Source: a virus
DNA length: 29,751 nt
Direction: 5' to 3' (one strand)
IMG/VR virus record: IMGVR_UViG_3300032053_000363
Location: 1-29,751 of that record
Positions 8,491 through 16,034 of this stretch are shown here, in pieces. The notes under the pieces are model-generated. The model saw only the letters and a program-made list of their open reading frames with translations, was not told the DNA's origin and ran no database searches. The position numbers and the translations under genes were made by a program. Position 1 is the first letter of the stretch. Each line of letters starts with the position of its first letter.

Positions 8491-9303
8491 ATGGAGGCTA
8501 CCTACTTGCAGAGCGGCGACACCATTCCCTACACGCCGGTAGGTGCGGTTGCCGCGGGAGTGGTCGTGACGGTCGGGACAGAACTGATTGGCATCGCCAC
8601 CCATCCCATTGCCGCCGGTGCCTTGGGGGCCCTGGCGGTGCGTGGCATCTTTGACGTAGCCAAGGAAGCTACAACTACCTGGGCAATCGGGGATGCGGTG
8701 TACTTTGCCGCGGACGACCGCGAAGCGACGAAAACCACCAGCGACGTGTACATCGGCATGGCGGCCCTGGCCGCGGCGGCGAACGATGCTACCGTGCGCG
8801 TGCAGATTCGGGCTCGTGATGAGCGATCCACCGACGGACTGGGTGACCTTTCGGACGTCGGCAATGCCACGCCCACACTTGGACGTCTGGTGGTCGGCGA
8901 TGGTGCGGCATGGCAATCGGCGTACCTGTCGCCGCTTTCCCTACCGGTAAGTGCGTCGGGCATGGGCCACCTGATTGTGCTTCACGCCGTCTGCACCGCC
9001 GCCGGAGCCGAGGACGAAGTTGTGGCGACATGCCCTGCCGGAGAGAGCCTGAAGTTGATTGATTGCTGGATAGTGGCAAGGGATACTCAGGCCGCCAATG
9101 TCAAGCTTCACAAGGGCACGGCTGGGGCGGATGATATCACCGTCGCGGTAGCCAAGGGGACCGCCGACGATAGGATCGTGCGATTCACGACACTGGTCGA
9201 TGCCAAGAATGTCTTGGCCGCCGGCGAGACGCTCATGGCGAACTTCAGCGCCGCCGGATCGGCGGAAGTGTTTGCCCTATGCGTGCGCGTTACACCGGAG
9301 TAG
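8491..9303 (+). CDS. Capsid cement protein with DUF2190-type N-terminus
   Basis: The protein has 270 residues behind a good AGGAG site. The first about 110 residues match the DUF2190/RecA-D-like capsid decoration pattern: DTIPYTPVGAVAAGVVV, IGIATHPIAAGALGALAVRGIFD, and WAIGDAVYFAADD. Cement proteins bind outside the capsid lattice after expansion and stabilise it. The remaining about 150 residues, after the linker near RSTDG, form a Thr/Ala/Gly-rich beta-type domain. DUF2190 proteins are usually only about 100-120 residues long, so this extra C-terminal domain is likely displayed on the capsid surface. It lies directly after the capsid gene, as expected for a decoration protein. Confidence 0.85.
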   Translation: MEATYLQSGDTIPYTPVGAVAAGVVVTVGTELIGIATHPIAAGALGALAVRGIFDVAKEATTTWAIGDAVYFAADDREATKTTSDVYIGMAALAAAANDATVRVQIRARDERSTDGLGDLSDVGNATPTLGRLVVGDGAAWQSAYLSPLSLPVSASGMGHLIVLHAVCTAAGAEDEVVATCPAGESLKLIDCWIVARDTQAANVKLHKGTAGADDITVAVAKGTADDRIVRFTTLVDAKNVLAAGETLMANFSAAGSAEVFALCVRVTPE

Positions 9304-9312
9304 AGTGTTAGC

Positions 9313-9675
9313 ATGACCAACGTCGTCGCTAGTGGAATCGAGACGTGGAACGCCTGGCGTCAACGTTACGTCAGTGAGACTGTTGAATACATACCGCTGG
9401 TGGGTGAGGTCTATGCACTGCTGGTAACTCCAGGGGCTACAGTCTACGATCTGACCGACGAGAACGGCATCACCGTTCGCCGGCGGACGGTGGATTTCAT
9501 CGCGCTGACTACCGATCTTGTCGCCCTGCCCAATCCGGGCGACAAGATCATCTTCAACGGGCGTGCCTACGAGGTCAATGTGCTGGGGCATGCCGCCTGC
9601 TGCGAGTATTGCGACTCGTACACGACGGCGCTCCGTATTCATACCGTTGATACAGGTCTAGCACCTGACGAGTGA
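9313..9675 (+). CDS. Probable head-tail connector protein
   Basis: The protein has 120 residues with a mostly beta-type composition. It contains GDKIIFNGRAYEVN, which resembles the exposed loop and strand seen in small head-completion or FII-like connectors. Its place, directly after the cement protein and before tail completion genes, fits. A CCEYC cluster near residues 96-100 is unusual for this group. There is no strong ribosome binding site and the gap to the upstream gene is only nine bases, so coupling is likely. The family assignment is by context. Confidence 0.68.
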   Translation: MTNVVASGIETWNAWRQRYVSETVEYIPLVGEVYALLVTPGATVYDLTDENGITVRRRTVDFIALTTDLVALPNPGDKIIFNGRAYEVNVLGHAACCEYCDSYTTALRIHTVDTGLAPDE

Positions 9676-9684
9676 GAACCGTAG

Positions 9685-9912
9685 ATGGTTGACAAACAGC
9701 CACAGCATTGGGATTCGCAGTTAGCGGCGATCCGCGCCCAATTATACCGGATCGATCAGGCCATTCGCGGCGATGGTGAGAAGAGCCCGGGGCTGTGCAT
9801 GCGTATGGATAGGCTGGAGCGGTGTGAGGCTGTCCGGGGCCGGATCATGTGGGCGACCGCAATGGGCGTACTCATGCTGCTTCTCAACCGGTTCTGGTCA
9901 TTTCTGAGTTAA
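9685..9912 (+). CDS. Small coiled-coil protein with C-terminal membrane helix
   Basis: The protein has 75 residues. The N-terminal about 50 are charged and helical with heptad-like spacing (QLAAIRAQLYRIDQAI ... MDRLERCEAVRGR). Residues about 53-72 form a single hydrophobic helix (IMWATAMGVLMLLLNRF) that ends at the C-terminus. This is the layout of XhlA-like membrane proteins and some small holins, so a lysis role is possible. I cannot exclude a virion component, because the gene sits between connector and tail-terminator genes. The sequence alone does not decide. Confidence 0.65.
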   Translation: MVDKQPQHWDSQLAAIRAQLYRIDQAIRGDGEKSPGLCMRMDRLERCEAVRGRIMWATAMGVLMLLLNRFWSFLS

Positions 9913-9917
9913 GCGAC

Positions 9918-10352
9918 ATGACCACATCAAGGGCATGGGATGTAACCAAGGCGGTTGCGGCACTGATTGAGGCTAGCGAGGCGCTGGTGTACGTCCGCGT
10001 TAGCGCGGAGCCGGCGCTGCAGCTAGCGGAGATGGGGAGCATAAATTGGGTCACCGTCCTGCCCAGCAGACTCAGATGGGCATGGCTGACGCGAGAGACA
10101 CGGGAGTATACCATCGACGTGGAGGTCGGTCTGCAACGAAAGATTGAGGCCGGCACCAGCCTGGAATCACAAGTTGAGACTGCTGTAGCGTTGCTGGAGG
10201 AATTGGGAGTGCTCCTCGATAGTAGTTCCTTGCCCGAGCTGCCGGCGGCAACATGCACGGGCGTTGAATTGCGTATTCTGGCATCGCCCGAGGATTTGAA
10301 TGCCCGCGTGTACACCGGAGTCCTGGTTGCAACCTATCGCTGGTTGGGGTAA
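9918..10352 (+). CDS. Tail-terminator-like (gpU-type) minor tail protein
   Basis: The protein has 144 residues from ATG 9918, six bases after the previous stop; longer frames overlap the membrane protein gene. An N-terminal helix (AWDVTKAVAALIEAS) is followed by strands TREYTIDVEVGLQRKI, a helix VETAVALLEELGVLL and a final strand VYTGVLVATYRWL. This order fits the small alpha/beta tail-terminator fold that caps the tail tube and joins it to the head. The position before the gpZ-like and tail tube genes supports it. The assignment rests on pattern and order rather than an invariant motif. Confidence 0.65.
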   Translation: MTTSRAWDVTKAVAALIEASEALVYVRVSAEPALQLAEMGSINWVTVLPSRLRWAWLTRETREYTIDVEVGLQRKIEAGTSLESQVETAVALLEELGVLLDSSSLPELPAATCTGVELRILASPEDLNARVYTGVLVATYRWLG

Positions 10353-10356
10353 GCGC

Positions 10357-10803
10357 GTGAACGTGAAGGCTCTCATAAAGCGTGTGGAATGGAAACCCGA
10401 AAGGGTCAACCGGGAGGTCGCTACGCGGACCCGGCGGACGATGACGGAAATGGGCCGGCGTATACGCCGGCATGCTCAGTTGAGCATGGTATTCGCTTCC
10501 GGCCCGTCCGCTCCAGGTACGCCCCCACACGCCCATAAGGGTCGCCTGCGGGATGTGGTTCTCTACCACTATGATCCGCGGGAGCGTAAGGTCACGACTG
10601 GAACAACGCCGCAATCCACAAGCGGAACCTCACCATCGCTCCCCGAACTGCATGAGTATGGTGGCAGGACCATGCGCACGGTGCGCGTGCGTGGTAAGGT
10701 CCGGCGAGTCCGGGTAACCTATCCCCGGCGTCCGTATCTTGCTCCGGCCCTGGAGGCTGAAGCCCCGCGGCTTCCCGATGTGTGGCGTAAGAGTGTTCGC
10801 TAG
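10357..10803 (+). CDS. HK97 gp10 / gpZ-like neck protein
   Basis: The protein has 148 residues from GTG 10357, five bases after the preceding stop (GTG 10363 is an alternative). It has a helix rich in Arg and Glu, then GRLRDVVLYHYD, a strand with a T/S-rich turn, ELHEYGG, and finally YPRRPYLAPALEAEAPRL. The aromatic-RP-x-L-x-PAL ending is the hallmark of HK97 gp10-type and related minor tail proteins, which link head and tail. It is highly basic overall. The tail tube gene follows after a strong AAGGAG site. Confidence 0.78.
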   Translation: MNVKALIKRVEWKPERVNREVATRTRRTMTEMGRRIRRHAQLSMVFASGPSAPGTPPHAHKGRLRDVVLYHYDPRERKVTTGTTPQSTSGTSPSLPELHEYGGRTMRTVRVRGKVRRVRVTYPRRPYLAPALEAEAPRLPDVWRKSVR

Positions 10804-10818
10804 CTCAAGGAGATTTAC

Positions 10819-11259
10819 ATGACCACAGCGATATGCAAGCTGGGTCGCAATGCCAAGTTGTACTACGGCCCGGAAGATACGGCTCTAGGTTCGCTGAGCC
10901 TGTGTGGAAACGTGCGCGACCTGGAGATCAACACGACCGCCAAGGAGGCCGACACCACAACGCGCGACTCCGGGGGCTGGACTTCCTCTGCCGTGGTGAG
11001 TCGGGAAATCACAATCACGTTTGAGATGCTCTGTCTCGACGACGATGACGGCTACGATGCTATGGAAGATGCCTGGCTGAACGGGACGTTTCTCAGTCTA
11101 GCCGCCTTGAGCGGTGCACGGGACGTATCCGGCAGCCGTGGCCCATACGGCAACTTCAGCATTACCGACTTCACGGTGAAAGAACCGCTGGAAGAGGCCA
11201 GTACAGTGAGTGTCACGGCGAAAGTCGCCGCGTTTGATAGCTGGGTCAAGGTCACCTAA
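10819..11259 (+). CDS. Major tail tube protein
   Basis: The protein has 146 residues behind a clear AAGGAG site, as expected for a highly made virion protein. The sequence is beta-rich: GRNAKLYYG, a strand around VRDLEINTTAKEADTTTRDSGGW, VVSREITITFEML, a helix with DDGYDAMEDAWLNG, and VSVTAKVAAFDSW at the end. The TTRDSGGW and ITITFEM blocks match the TP901-1-like phage major tail protein pattern. Polymers of it form the tail tube. No contractile sheath gene is present, so the tail should be long and non-contractile. Confidence 0.83.
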   Translation: MTTAICKLGRNAKLYYGPEDTALGSLSLCGNVRDLEINTTAKEADTTTRDSGGWTSSAVVSREITITFEMLCLDDDDGYDAMEDAWLNGTFLSLAALSGARDVSGSRGPYGNFSITDFTVKEPLEEASTVSVTAKVAAFDSWVKVT

Positions 11260-11275
11260 GTAGGGACCGGGTTGC

Positions 11276-13744
11276 ATGGCTTTCTACTTTGCTGGCAACG
11301 AAGCGAACGCGGAGCGGGTGTCCTACGGCAACGGCGTACCGCTGCTTGTCAATCAGATGAACTCCAGCATCTCCGGCTGGTTCAAGTTCGACGCTGGTGC
11401 TCTAACGAAGGACCGCTACCTGCTGGGAATCTGGCGCACGCAAGGGGGCGATCCAGAGTATGGACTAGGCCTGTTCTATGACCACTCCATCACGCCGGGA
11501 TCGATTGAAAAGCGCCTGCGCGTATACATGAGGGGTGCCGTCCCCGGCACCGGCGACGCTTACAGCAATCAAGAAATCACCGCCAACGTCTGGCATCACG
11601 TTCTCATCACGTTCACCAGTGCCGCGCCATGTCGGATTGGGCTCTATGTAGATGGAGTGGCCAAGGGCGGCACCACCGCCAATATGGCGGTGGCCGGGTG
11701 GCCGGACTTCGGTCCAAACGCCCTGACCTACGGATGGATTTATGGATTCGCGACCGCTCCGACGAAAGGCTATGAGGCCCACTGGTGTATTTGGAACACC
11801 GATCTAGGCGGCGGCCCGGCCCCGAATGGCACCGCTCTAGCCTACGCCCAAGCGATCTACGCGGGCGGCGATCCGGAATTGATCGAGCCCACACACCTGG
11901 TGCATTCCACGGCCGGTGAAAGCGAGGCCGATCCGGGCTACAACAGAATGGCTCTGCCGGCCATGATGCTCCCCGAAGTGCATGCCTGCCTGATGACCGC
12001 CGCGGATAATCCAGAGGCGGCCTTCACGCACGACGTCGACACGGCCATTGTCGTTATGTCGCCCGATGAACAGGGCTACACGCCCAACGCAAGCCGGTTC
12101 ACAACCTACTGCCTACCCATCGCCACCTGGGCGGCGGCGCAGATTGTGCCGAACAAGATCAAGGCCGTCGTGCACATGGGTGATGGCGTGAGCGACTGCA
12201 CGGTCTCAGCGGAGTGGGACCGCTACGAGGCCCTTATCGCCGCAACGGAGGACGTACTACCCACGGCCATTCTGCCGGGCAACCATGACTGGCCTCTAAA
12301 TGGGGGCGTGCGCCGGCCCAAGACGGCTTACGATGGCCGGTTCCCGGCTTCACGCTGGAGTGGCGAGACGTGGTGGGTGGATTCCTACCCCGCGGGCACC
12401 TGCCATAATATGGCGGTCGGCTTCACGGCGTGTGGTTTGACGTGGATCATCCTCACCCTGGAGTTTGGGGCCGACGACGGGGCCATAGCCTGGGCCAAGG
12501 CCCTGATGGAGGCCAATCCGCGCGTATGGTTTATAGTCGCCACTCACACGCTGCTAGAGGGCCAGGTAGGCCTGACCGCCGACGGCGACGTTCCGTTCCG
12601 TGACGATGCGGCGCTAGGCACCGACGCTGGCGTAGGGCCACCGAGCTATTGGGGATTCACCGAGGAGAACAGCAACACCGGCGCGGCCATATTCCTCAAG
12701 TTGCTGCGCAGTGCAATAAATGTGGCACTGGCGTTGGGCTCTCACATCTACGGAGCGCACAGCATCGCGGATGGGTGGAACCACTACGGTCAGTCGTACA
12801 GGCGCATCCTAAACCGTCGCGGCGGGATCATCCACGCCATACACGCGAACTATCAGGAGGGAACCGACGGCACGGGCAACGGCGGTGCTGGATTCGTGCG
12901 TCTCCTACAGTTTCGCCCCGGCGAAGGCCGCATTCAAGTTACCGCATGGACGCCGGTCGCTCGGAACTACTCCCACTACCGGTTCTACGATTACGTCACC
13001 GCGGGCGATGGCCCTGGAGGCCAGCGCACGGTCAATCCCAGCCTCTTAGAGACTATCTCCCTACCGTTCAACTTCCGTGCCCCGCGCGGCCCGGACGTGG
13101 ATGGGCTTCCTTCGGAGGGCAACTATATGGCTCCACAGACCGCAATACAGCAAGCGACAATGTCGATCGGCGGCATGAGCGTGCCGTCGCTGACTGTCAG
13201 AACCGGAGAGGCACATATCGGCGTGAAACCGGCACTCCCAGCCGGCGTCGCCGGCGCCATCGATGACGGTGGGGGCGTCGACGGGCTGCCTACCGGACAT
13301 GGTTTCGAGGCCGCGGACGTGGTTGGCGTGCATTGGATCGACGCGGACGGGATAGCTCGGTGCCGGCGCGATCTCATCGTCGATACCGCCGGTGCTAGCG
13401 GAATCACCTTCGAGGTTGGCGGCGCCGGTGATGCCCTACCGGTGGAGGATACCGCCGTGGTGGTGGGCATGCAGGTTGACATTACCATGTTGTTTCCGGG
13501 ACCGGACGTGCTCATGTTCACAGCCCGTGCGGATCAACAGTGTGCCGTCGATTTTCAAGCCACGGGCAGCGTCTCGATCGCCGCCCGTGCCATACCGGCC
13601 CTGGAGGGCTGGAACTGGGCCATAAACAACGGATGGACGAACCCGTTGGACGATGACATCGTGAAGGTCATAGCGAGCAACGGCGGCAGCGCCGAGGCAT
13701 CGCTTTATTTGGGCGTGCTCTACGACGCAGTGGGAGGCATTTAA
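11276..13744 (+). CDS. LamG / metallophosphoesterase multi-domain virion protein
   Basis: The protein has 822 residues. Residues about 1-200 look like a concanavalin/LamG beta-sandwich (SISGWFKFDAG, VWHHVLITFTSAAPCRIGLYVDG), a carbohydrate-binding fold. Residues about 255-530 carry calcineurin-like phosphoesterase motifs in order: DEQ at 264-266 (DxQ instead of DxH), GDGVSD at 302-307, GNHD at 335-338, His 424, and GSH-IYGAH at 488-495 in the GHxH position. The C-terminal about 220 residues are a beta-rich domain with no assignment by me. It overlaps the next gene by one base. It sits between tail tube and chaperone genes, so it is probably a tail-side protein; no signal peptide is seen. Hydrolysis of a surface phosphodiester polymer is inference. 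Confidence 0.82.
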   Translation: MAFYFAGNEANAERVSYGNGVPLLVNQMNSSISGWFKFDAGALTKDRYLLGIWRTQGGDPEYGLGLFYDHSITPGSIEKRLRVYMRGAVPGTGDAYSNQEITANVWHHVLITFTSAAPCRIGLYVDGVAKGGTTANMAVAGWPDFGPNALTYGWIYGFATAPTKGYEAHWCIWNTDLGGGPAPNGTALAYAQAIYAGGDPELIEPTHLVHSTAGESEADPGYNRMALPAMMLPEVHACLMTAADNPEAAFTHDVDTAIVVMSPDEQGYTPNASRFTTYCLPIATWAAAQIVPNKIKAVVHMGDGVSDCTVSAEWDRYEALIAATEDVLPTAILPGNHDWPLNGGVRRPKTAYDGRFPASRWSGETWWVDSYPAGTCHNMAVGFTACGLTWIILTLEFGADDGAIAWAKALMEANPRVWFIVATHTLLEGQVGLTADGDVPFRDDAALGTDAGVGPPSYWGFTEENSNTGAAIFLKLLRSAINVALALGSHIYGAHSIADGWNHYGQSYRRILNRRGGIIHAIHANYQEGTDGTGNGGAGFVRLLQFRPGEGRIQVTAWTPVARNYSHYRFYDYVTAGDGPGGQRTVNPSLLETISLPFNFRAPRGPDVDGLPSEGNYMAPQTAIQQATMSIGGMSVPSLTVRTGEAHIGVKPALPAGVAGAIDDGGGVDGLPTGHGFEAADVVGVHWIDADGIARCRRDLIVDTAGASGITFEVGGAGDALPVEDTAVVVGMQVDITMLFPGPDVLMFTARADQQCAVDFQATGSVSIAARAIPALEGWNWAINNGWTNPLDDDIVKVIASNGGSAEASLYLGVLYDAVGGI

Positions 13745-14595
13745 TGACGATCTTCCTGACTCTCTTGACCCTGGTCTGCGCCGCGGCACGGCCACAACCG
13801 GTGATCTATGGGCATCTGGACCGGCTGAGTGAGAACATGGCCCAGGTATCCCTCAGCATGAGCTGGCTTCCCCGGCCCTATTGGGCTCGCATCTACCCCG
13901 AAATCCGTCTGTCGCTCAGGGCCAGGCCGCTGGTGCCGTTGACCGTCACGCCGGGTCCGGCACTGGCGGCCACCACCATAGAGGAGACGGAGGAAGGTGT
14001 GCTGATCCGGGTTACGGTTCTACGCGACGGCTACCCCCCGCCCGGATGGCTGGGCATCCTCTGCACCGGTCCGCCGGTGCCGTTGCTTACGGTGGTGCCA
14101 GGTGGTGCCACAACTCTGACGCTCGACGATGGATTTGTGCGCCTATCGCCCTATCATCCGGTCAACCACTACTCGGGCTGCTACGCCGCCCCCCAGGTGT
14201 TCACCGAATCCGGGGCATGCTGTGATGGGGGTACGTGTCTGAAGATGGATGACTACTCATGCAGCGAGCGGCCCTTCGGCCAATGGTGTGGAGCGGGTAC
14301 AACATGCGAGGACGTTGAGTGCCCGGCCCCGCGCTATGGTGCCTGCTGCGATGCCGATGGTAGCTGCCGGGATGGGGTAGCTGAGCCGGAGTGTATGTTC
14401 ACGGCTGATGCCGCCTTCTGGCCCGCGACGGCCTGCGGCGACCTCTCATGTGACCCACTAGGCTCATGCTGGTTCGACGAGCAAGGGGTTCTCTGCTGGT
14501 CTGACTGCCTTAAATCGGTTTGCGATACATGGTGTGCATGGCGTGGCTCGGGTGAGTGGCGTCCGGAGCGGGAATGCCCGCGGCATGACGACTAA
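13744..14595 (+). CDS. Secreted cysteine-rich repeat protein, planctomycete style
   Basis: The protein has 283 residues. Residues 1-15 read as a short signal peptide (MTIFLTLLTLVCAAA). Residues about 20-150 are a beta-rich Pro-rich domain. Then come Cys-rich repeats: 157-195 (GACCDGGTC ... CSERPFGQWCG..TTCEDVEC) and 199-238 (GACCDADGSC ... C...WPATACGDLSC), and a more degenerate third unit at 239-278. The GACC..G.C....C..W.G..C....C repeat is one I know from secreted planctomycete proteins, so it looks host-derived. Its ATG overlaps the previous stop (TAATG), so it is co-translated with the phosphoesterase-like protein. A role at the cell surface or on the tail is inference. Confidence 0.75.
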   Translation: MTIFLTLLTLVCAAARPQPVIYGHLDRLSENMAQVSLSMSWLPRPYWARIYPEIRLSLRARPLVPLTVTPGPALAATTIEETEEGVLIRVTVLRDGYPPPGWLGILCTGPPVPLLTVVPGGATTLTLDDGFVRLSPYHPVNHYSGCYAAPQVFTESGACCDGGTCLKMDDYSCSERPFGQWCGAGTTCEDVECPAPRYGACCDADGSCRDGVAEPECMFTADAAFWPATACGDLSCDPLGSCWFDEQGVLCWSDCLKSVCDTWCAWRGSGEWRPERECPRHDD

Positions 14596-14652
14596 GGTGT
14601 GCTCGTGACCTCGAGGATCGGATGATGACCCACGTGTATCGGAGACGTGACG

Positions 14653-14976
14653 GTGAAGAACAAAATGGCAAGTGTACTGGTAACGGCGATGGTGGCTTTG
14701 ATGATCGCGGTGTTTCCCGGCTGCAAGTCGCCGGACAGAACAGAGGCGTGGCTGAACGGCCTGGAACGTATGCACGCCGAAGGGGACATGATCCTGGTAG
14801 GCAAACCCACAGCCGCGTTCTTCTGGAATCAACAGTGGGGGCTCGGCGCTGCCGAAACGACATTTGCTTTTCACGGGCGCCTCAACGCCAATCCCCAAGC
14901 GGCGGACATATTGCGAGAGCAGGTAGCTGCACGGGAATTGACGGTCCCCGCGCCCGCCTTGCCGCTCACGCCTTAA
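14653..14976 (+). CDS. Small lipoprotein
   Basis: The protein has 107 residues. The start at GTG 14653 is chosen because GGAG (14641-14644) lies eight bases upstream; GTG 14647 is too close to it. The N-terminus is a classic lipoprotein signal: MKNK, a hydrophobic stretch, and the lipobox FPGC with Cys 24. The mature part is about 84 residues and contains AFFWNQQWGLGAAETTFAF. It should be anchored in the outer membrane of a diderm host. The gene that follows overlaps its end in another frame. It may be an outer-membrane lysis or superinfection-exclusion lipoprotein; the sequence does not decide. Confidence 0.7.
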   Translation: MKNKMASVLVTAMVALMIAVFPGCKSPDRTEAWLNGLERMHAEGDMILVGKPTAAFFWNQQWGLGAAETTFAFHGRLNANPQAADILREQVAARELTVPAPALPLTP

Positions 14977-15371
14977 CGGCGATCCTGCTCTGTCTGCCGG
15001 GTTGCGCCGCGGGCAACCGGGTATCGCTGGCTGACTCGCTGGCGGTGGAGAACGGTCATCTCACGGTTGCCCTGGCCGCCCTGGAGCGAGTCCAGGTCGA
15101 CGTCGCCGGGATCAAGGCCCAGTTGGGCGGTGAGATGACGGTATCCGGCGGTCGTGCCACACAGGCCCTGGCCGCCGTGGAGAATCTCCAGGCCGACATA
15201 GCCGGGATCAAAACGCAGGTGGGTGGTGGGGGCGACTCCGTCACGGCGTGGATATATGCTGCCATTGGCGGATCGAACGTCATCACGGCTGCCATTTACC
15301 CATTGCTCATTCGCCCATTACGCAAACGACGGGAATCACACACGCGAATACGCCCCGACCATCCGCCGTAA
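14937..15371 (+). CDS. Candidate unimolecular spanin (lipobox plus C-terminal TM)
   Basis: The frame encodes a second lipoprotein signal (RARLAAHALTAILLCLPGC), then a helical periplasmic part with two near copies of a 26-residue unit (VALAALERVQVDVAGIKAQLGG and QALAAVENLQADIAGIKTQVGG). A C-terminal hydrophobic helix follows (about VTAWIYAAIGG...IYPLLI) and ends in RPLRKRR. An N-terminal lipid anchor plus a C-terminal membrane helix with a positive tail is the layout of the u-spanin of phage T1 (gp11), which fuses inner and outer membranes at lysis. No ATG/GTG/TTG lies at a sensible place. ATT 14937 is given as a provisional start; GTG 14835 would add a long leader. A frameshift from the upstream lipoprotein is another option. 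Confidence 0.58.
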   Translation: MDGPRARLAAHALTAILLCLPGCAAGNRVSLADSLAVENGHLTVALAALERVQVDVAGIKAQLGGEMTVSGGRATQALAAVENLQADIAGIKTQVGGGGDSVTAWIYAAIGGSNVITAAIYPLLIRPLRKRRESHTRIRPDHPP

Positions 15372-15405
15372 GGGCGCACAAACGACGTACTTCCGTGCAG
15401 GGGAT

Positions 15406-15435
15406 GGCGCTCCTCAAAGCGCTTTGGGGAGCGCC
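15406..15435. repeat. 30-base near-perfect palindrome before the tail chaperones
   Basis: GGCGCTCC (15406-15413) pairs with GGAGCGCC (15428-15435). Inside, CAAAGC|GCTTTG is a perfect palindrome, and the remaining T/G position can wobble, so a 15-pair stem is possible. It lies in the 192-base gap between the spanin candidate and chaperone G. It shares the AAAGCGCTTT core with the hairpins at 4547 and 22350. The rest of this gap shows no gene I trust. Confidence 0.75.
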
Positions 15436-15563
15436 AATTGAAAATGATCCTAAGCCCGTGGCGCTAGATTCCCGCCCGCTGGTCCAAACGGTCCACCCTG
15501 AGCCGGTCCGTGCCGGGAAGAGTCGATTCCGCCAGAGGGTGGACACAACATGAGAGGTCTAAC

Positions 15564-16034
15564 ATGGCGTGCTTCAAAGATTCAACCGGGCGATCTTGGC
15601 CGCTGCGATTGGATGTGGCCGCCGCCCGCCGCGTGCAGGACAGGCTGGGCGTGAACTTGCTGGCGCCGGAGGACGGCGATCCGCCTCTCCACGCGCGGCT
15701 GGTGACCGACGACATGCTCCTAGCCCAAGTCATCGCGGTCATTCTTGAACCACAGTTCGCCGTGATGCCGGAGCCGACTGACCCGTACACGATTTTCGAT
15801 GGGGTGAGCTTGGCGGCTGCCGAGGATGCGTGGTGGCAGGAGTACGCGGATTTTTTCCAGAGGCGCCCGGACCGGGCGATGCTGATCCGAAAGGGGACGG
15901 AGCGCATGGCAACCTGGATCCAGGAGGGCGTCAAGCTGATGAACGAACAGAAGGATCCGGCACTGCCGGTCGTGGACTCTCTGACTCCGGACGCCCCGGA
16001 CCCTGGAGTGGATGGGAACAGGTCTACGCCCTAG
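15564..16034 (+). CDS. Tail assembly chaperone G
   Basis: The protein has 156 residues from ATG 15564, preceded by GAGAGG. It begins FKDSTGRSWPLRLDVAAARRVQDRLGVNLL, a pattern I associate with the short tail chaperones that lie just upstream of the tape measure gene. These proteins coat the tape measure during tail assembly and are absent from the mature tail. The gene is followed in the -1 frame by a conserved extension (see the next entry), exactly as in lambda G and T. The C-terminal about 40 residues are acidic and Pro-rich. Confidence 0.78.
   Translation: MACFKDSTGRSWPLRLDVAAARRVQDRLGVNLLAPEDGDPPLHARLVTDDMLLAQVIAVILEPQFAVMPEPTDPYTIFDGVSLAAAEDAWWQEYADFFQRRPDRAMLIRKGTERMATWIQEGVKLMNEQKDPALPVVDSLTPDAPDPGVDGNRSTP
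15851..15896 (+). promoter_or_regulatory. Candidate -1 frameshift heptamers in chaperone G
   Basis: Two X-XXY-YYZ heptamers lie in the correct zero frame of G: T-TTT-TTC at 15851-15857 (codons TTT TTC after GAT) and A-AAG-GGG at 15890-15896 (codons AAG GGG after CGA). A -1 slip at either enters the frame that is open through the T segment to 16270. The second allows perfect re-pairing of both tRNAs. Which is used cannot be told from sequence alone. Confidence 0.55.

Noticed and set aside
12649-13266. 205-residue + frame inside the LamG/phosphoesterase gene
   Set aside because: Fully nested in a gene with clear domain motifs; the sequence is His/Arg/Gln-rich and looks like an out-of-frame product.
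15406-15435. Long palindrome as intrinsic terminator
   Set aside because: The stem is strong but no run of T follows, and the tail genes downstream must be transcribed.
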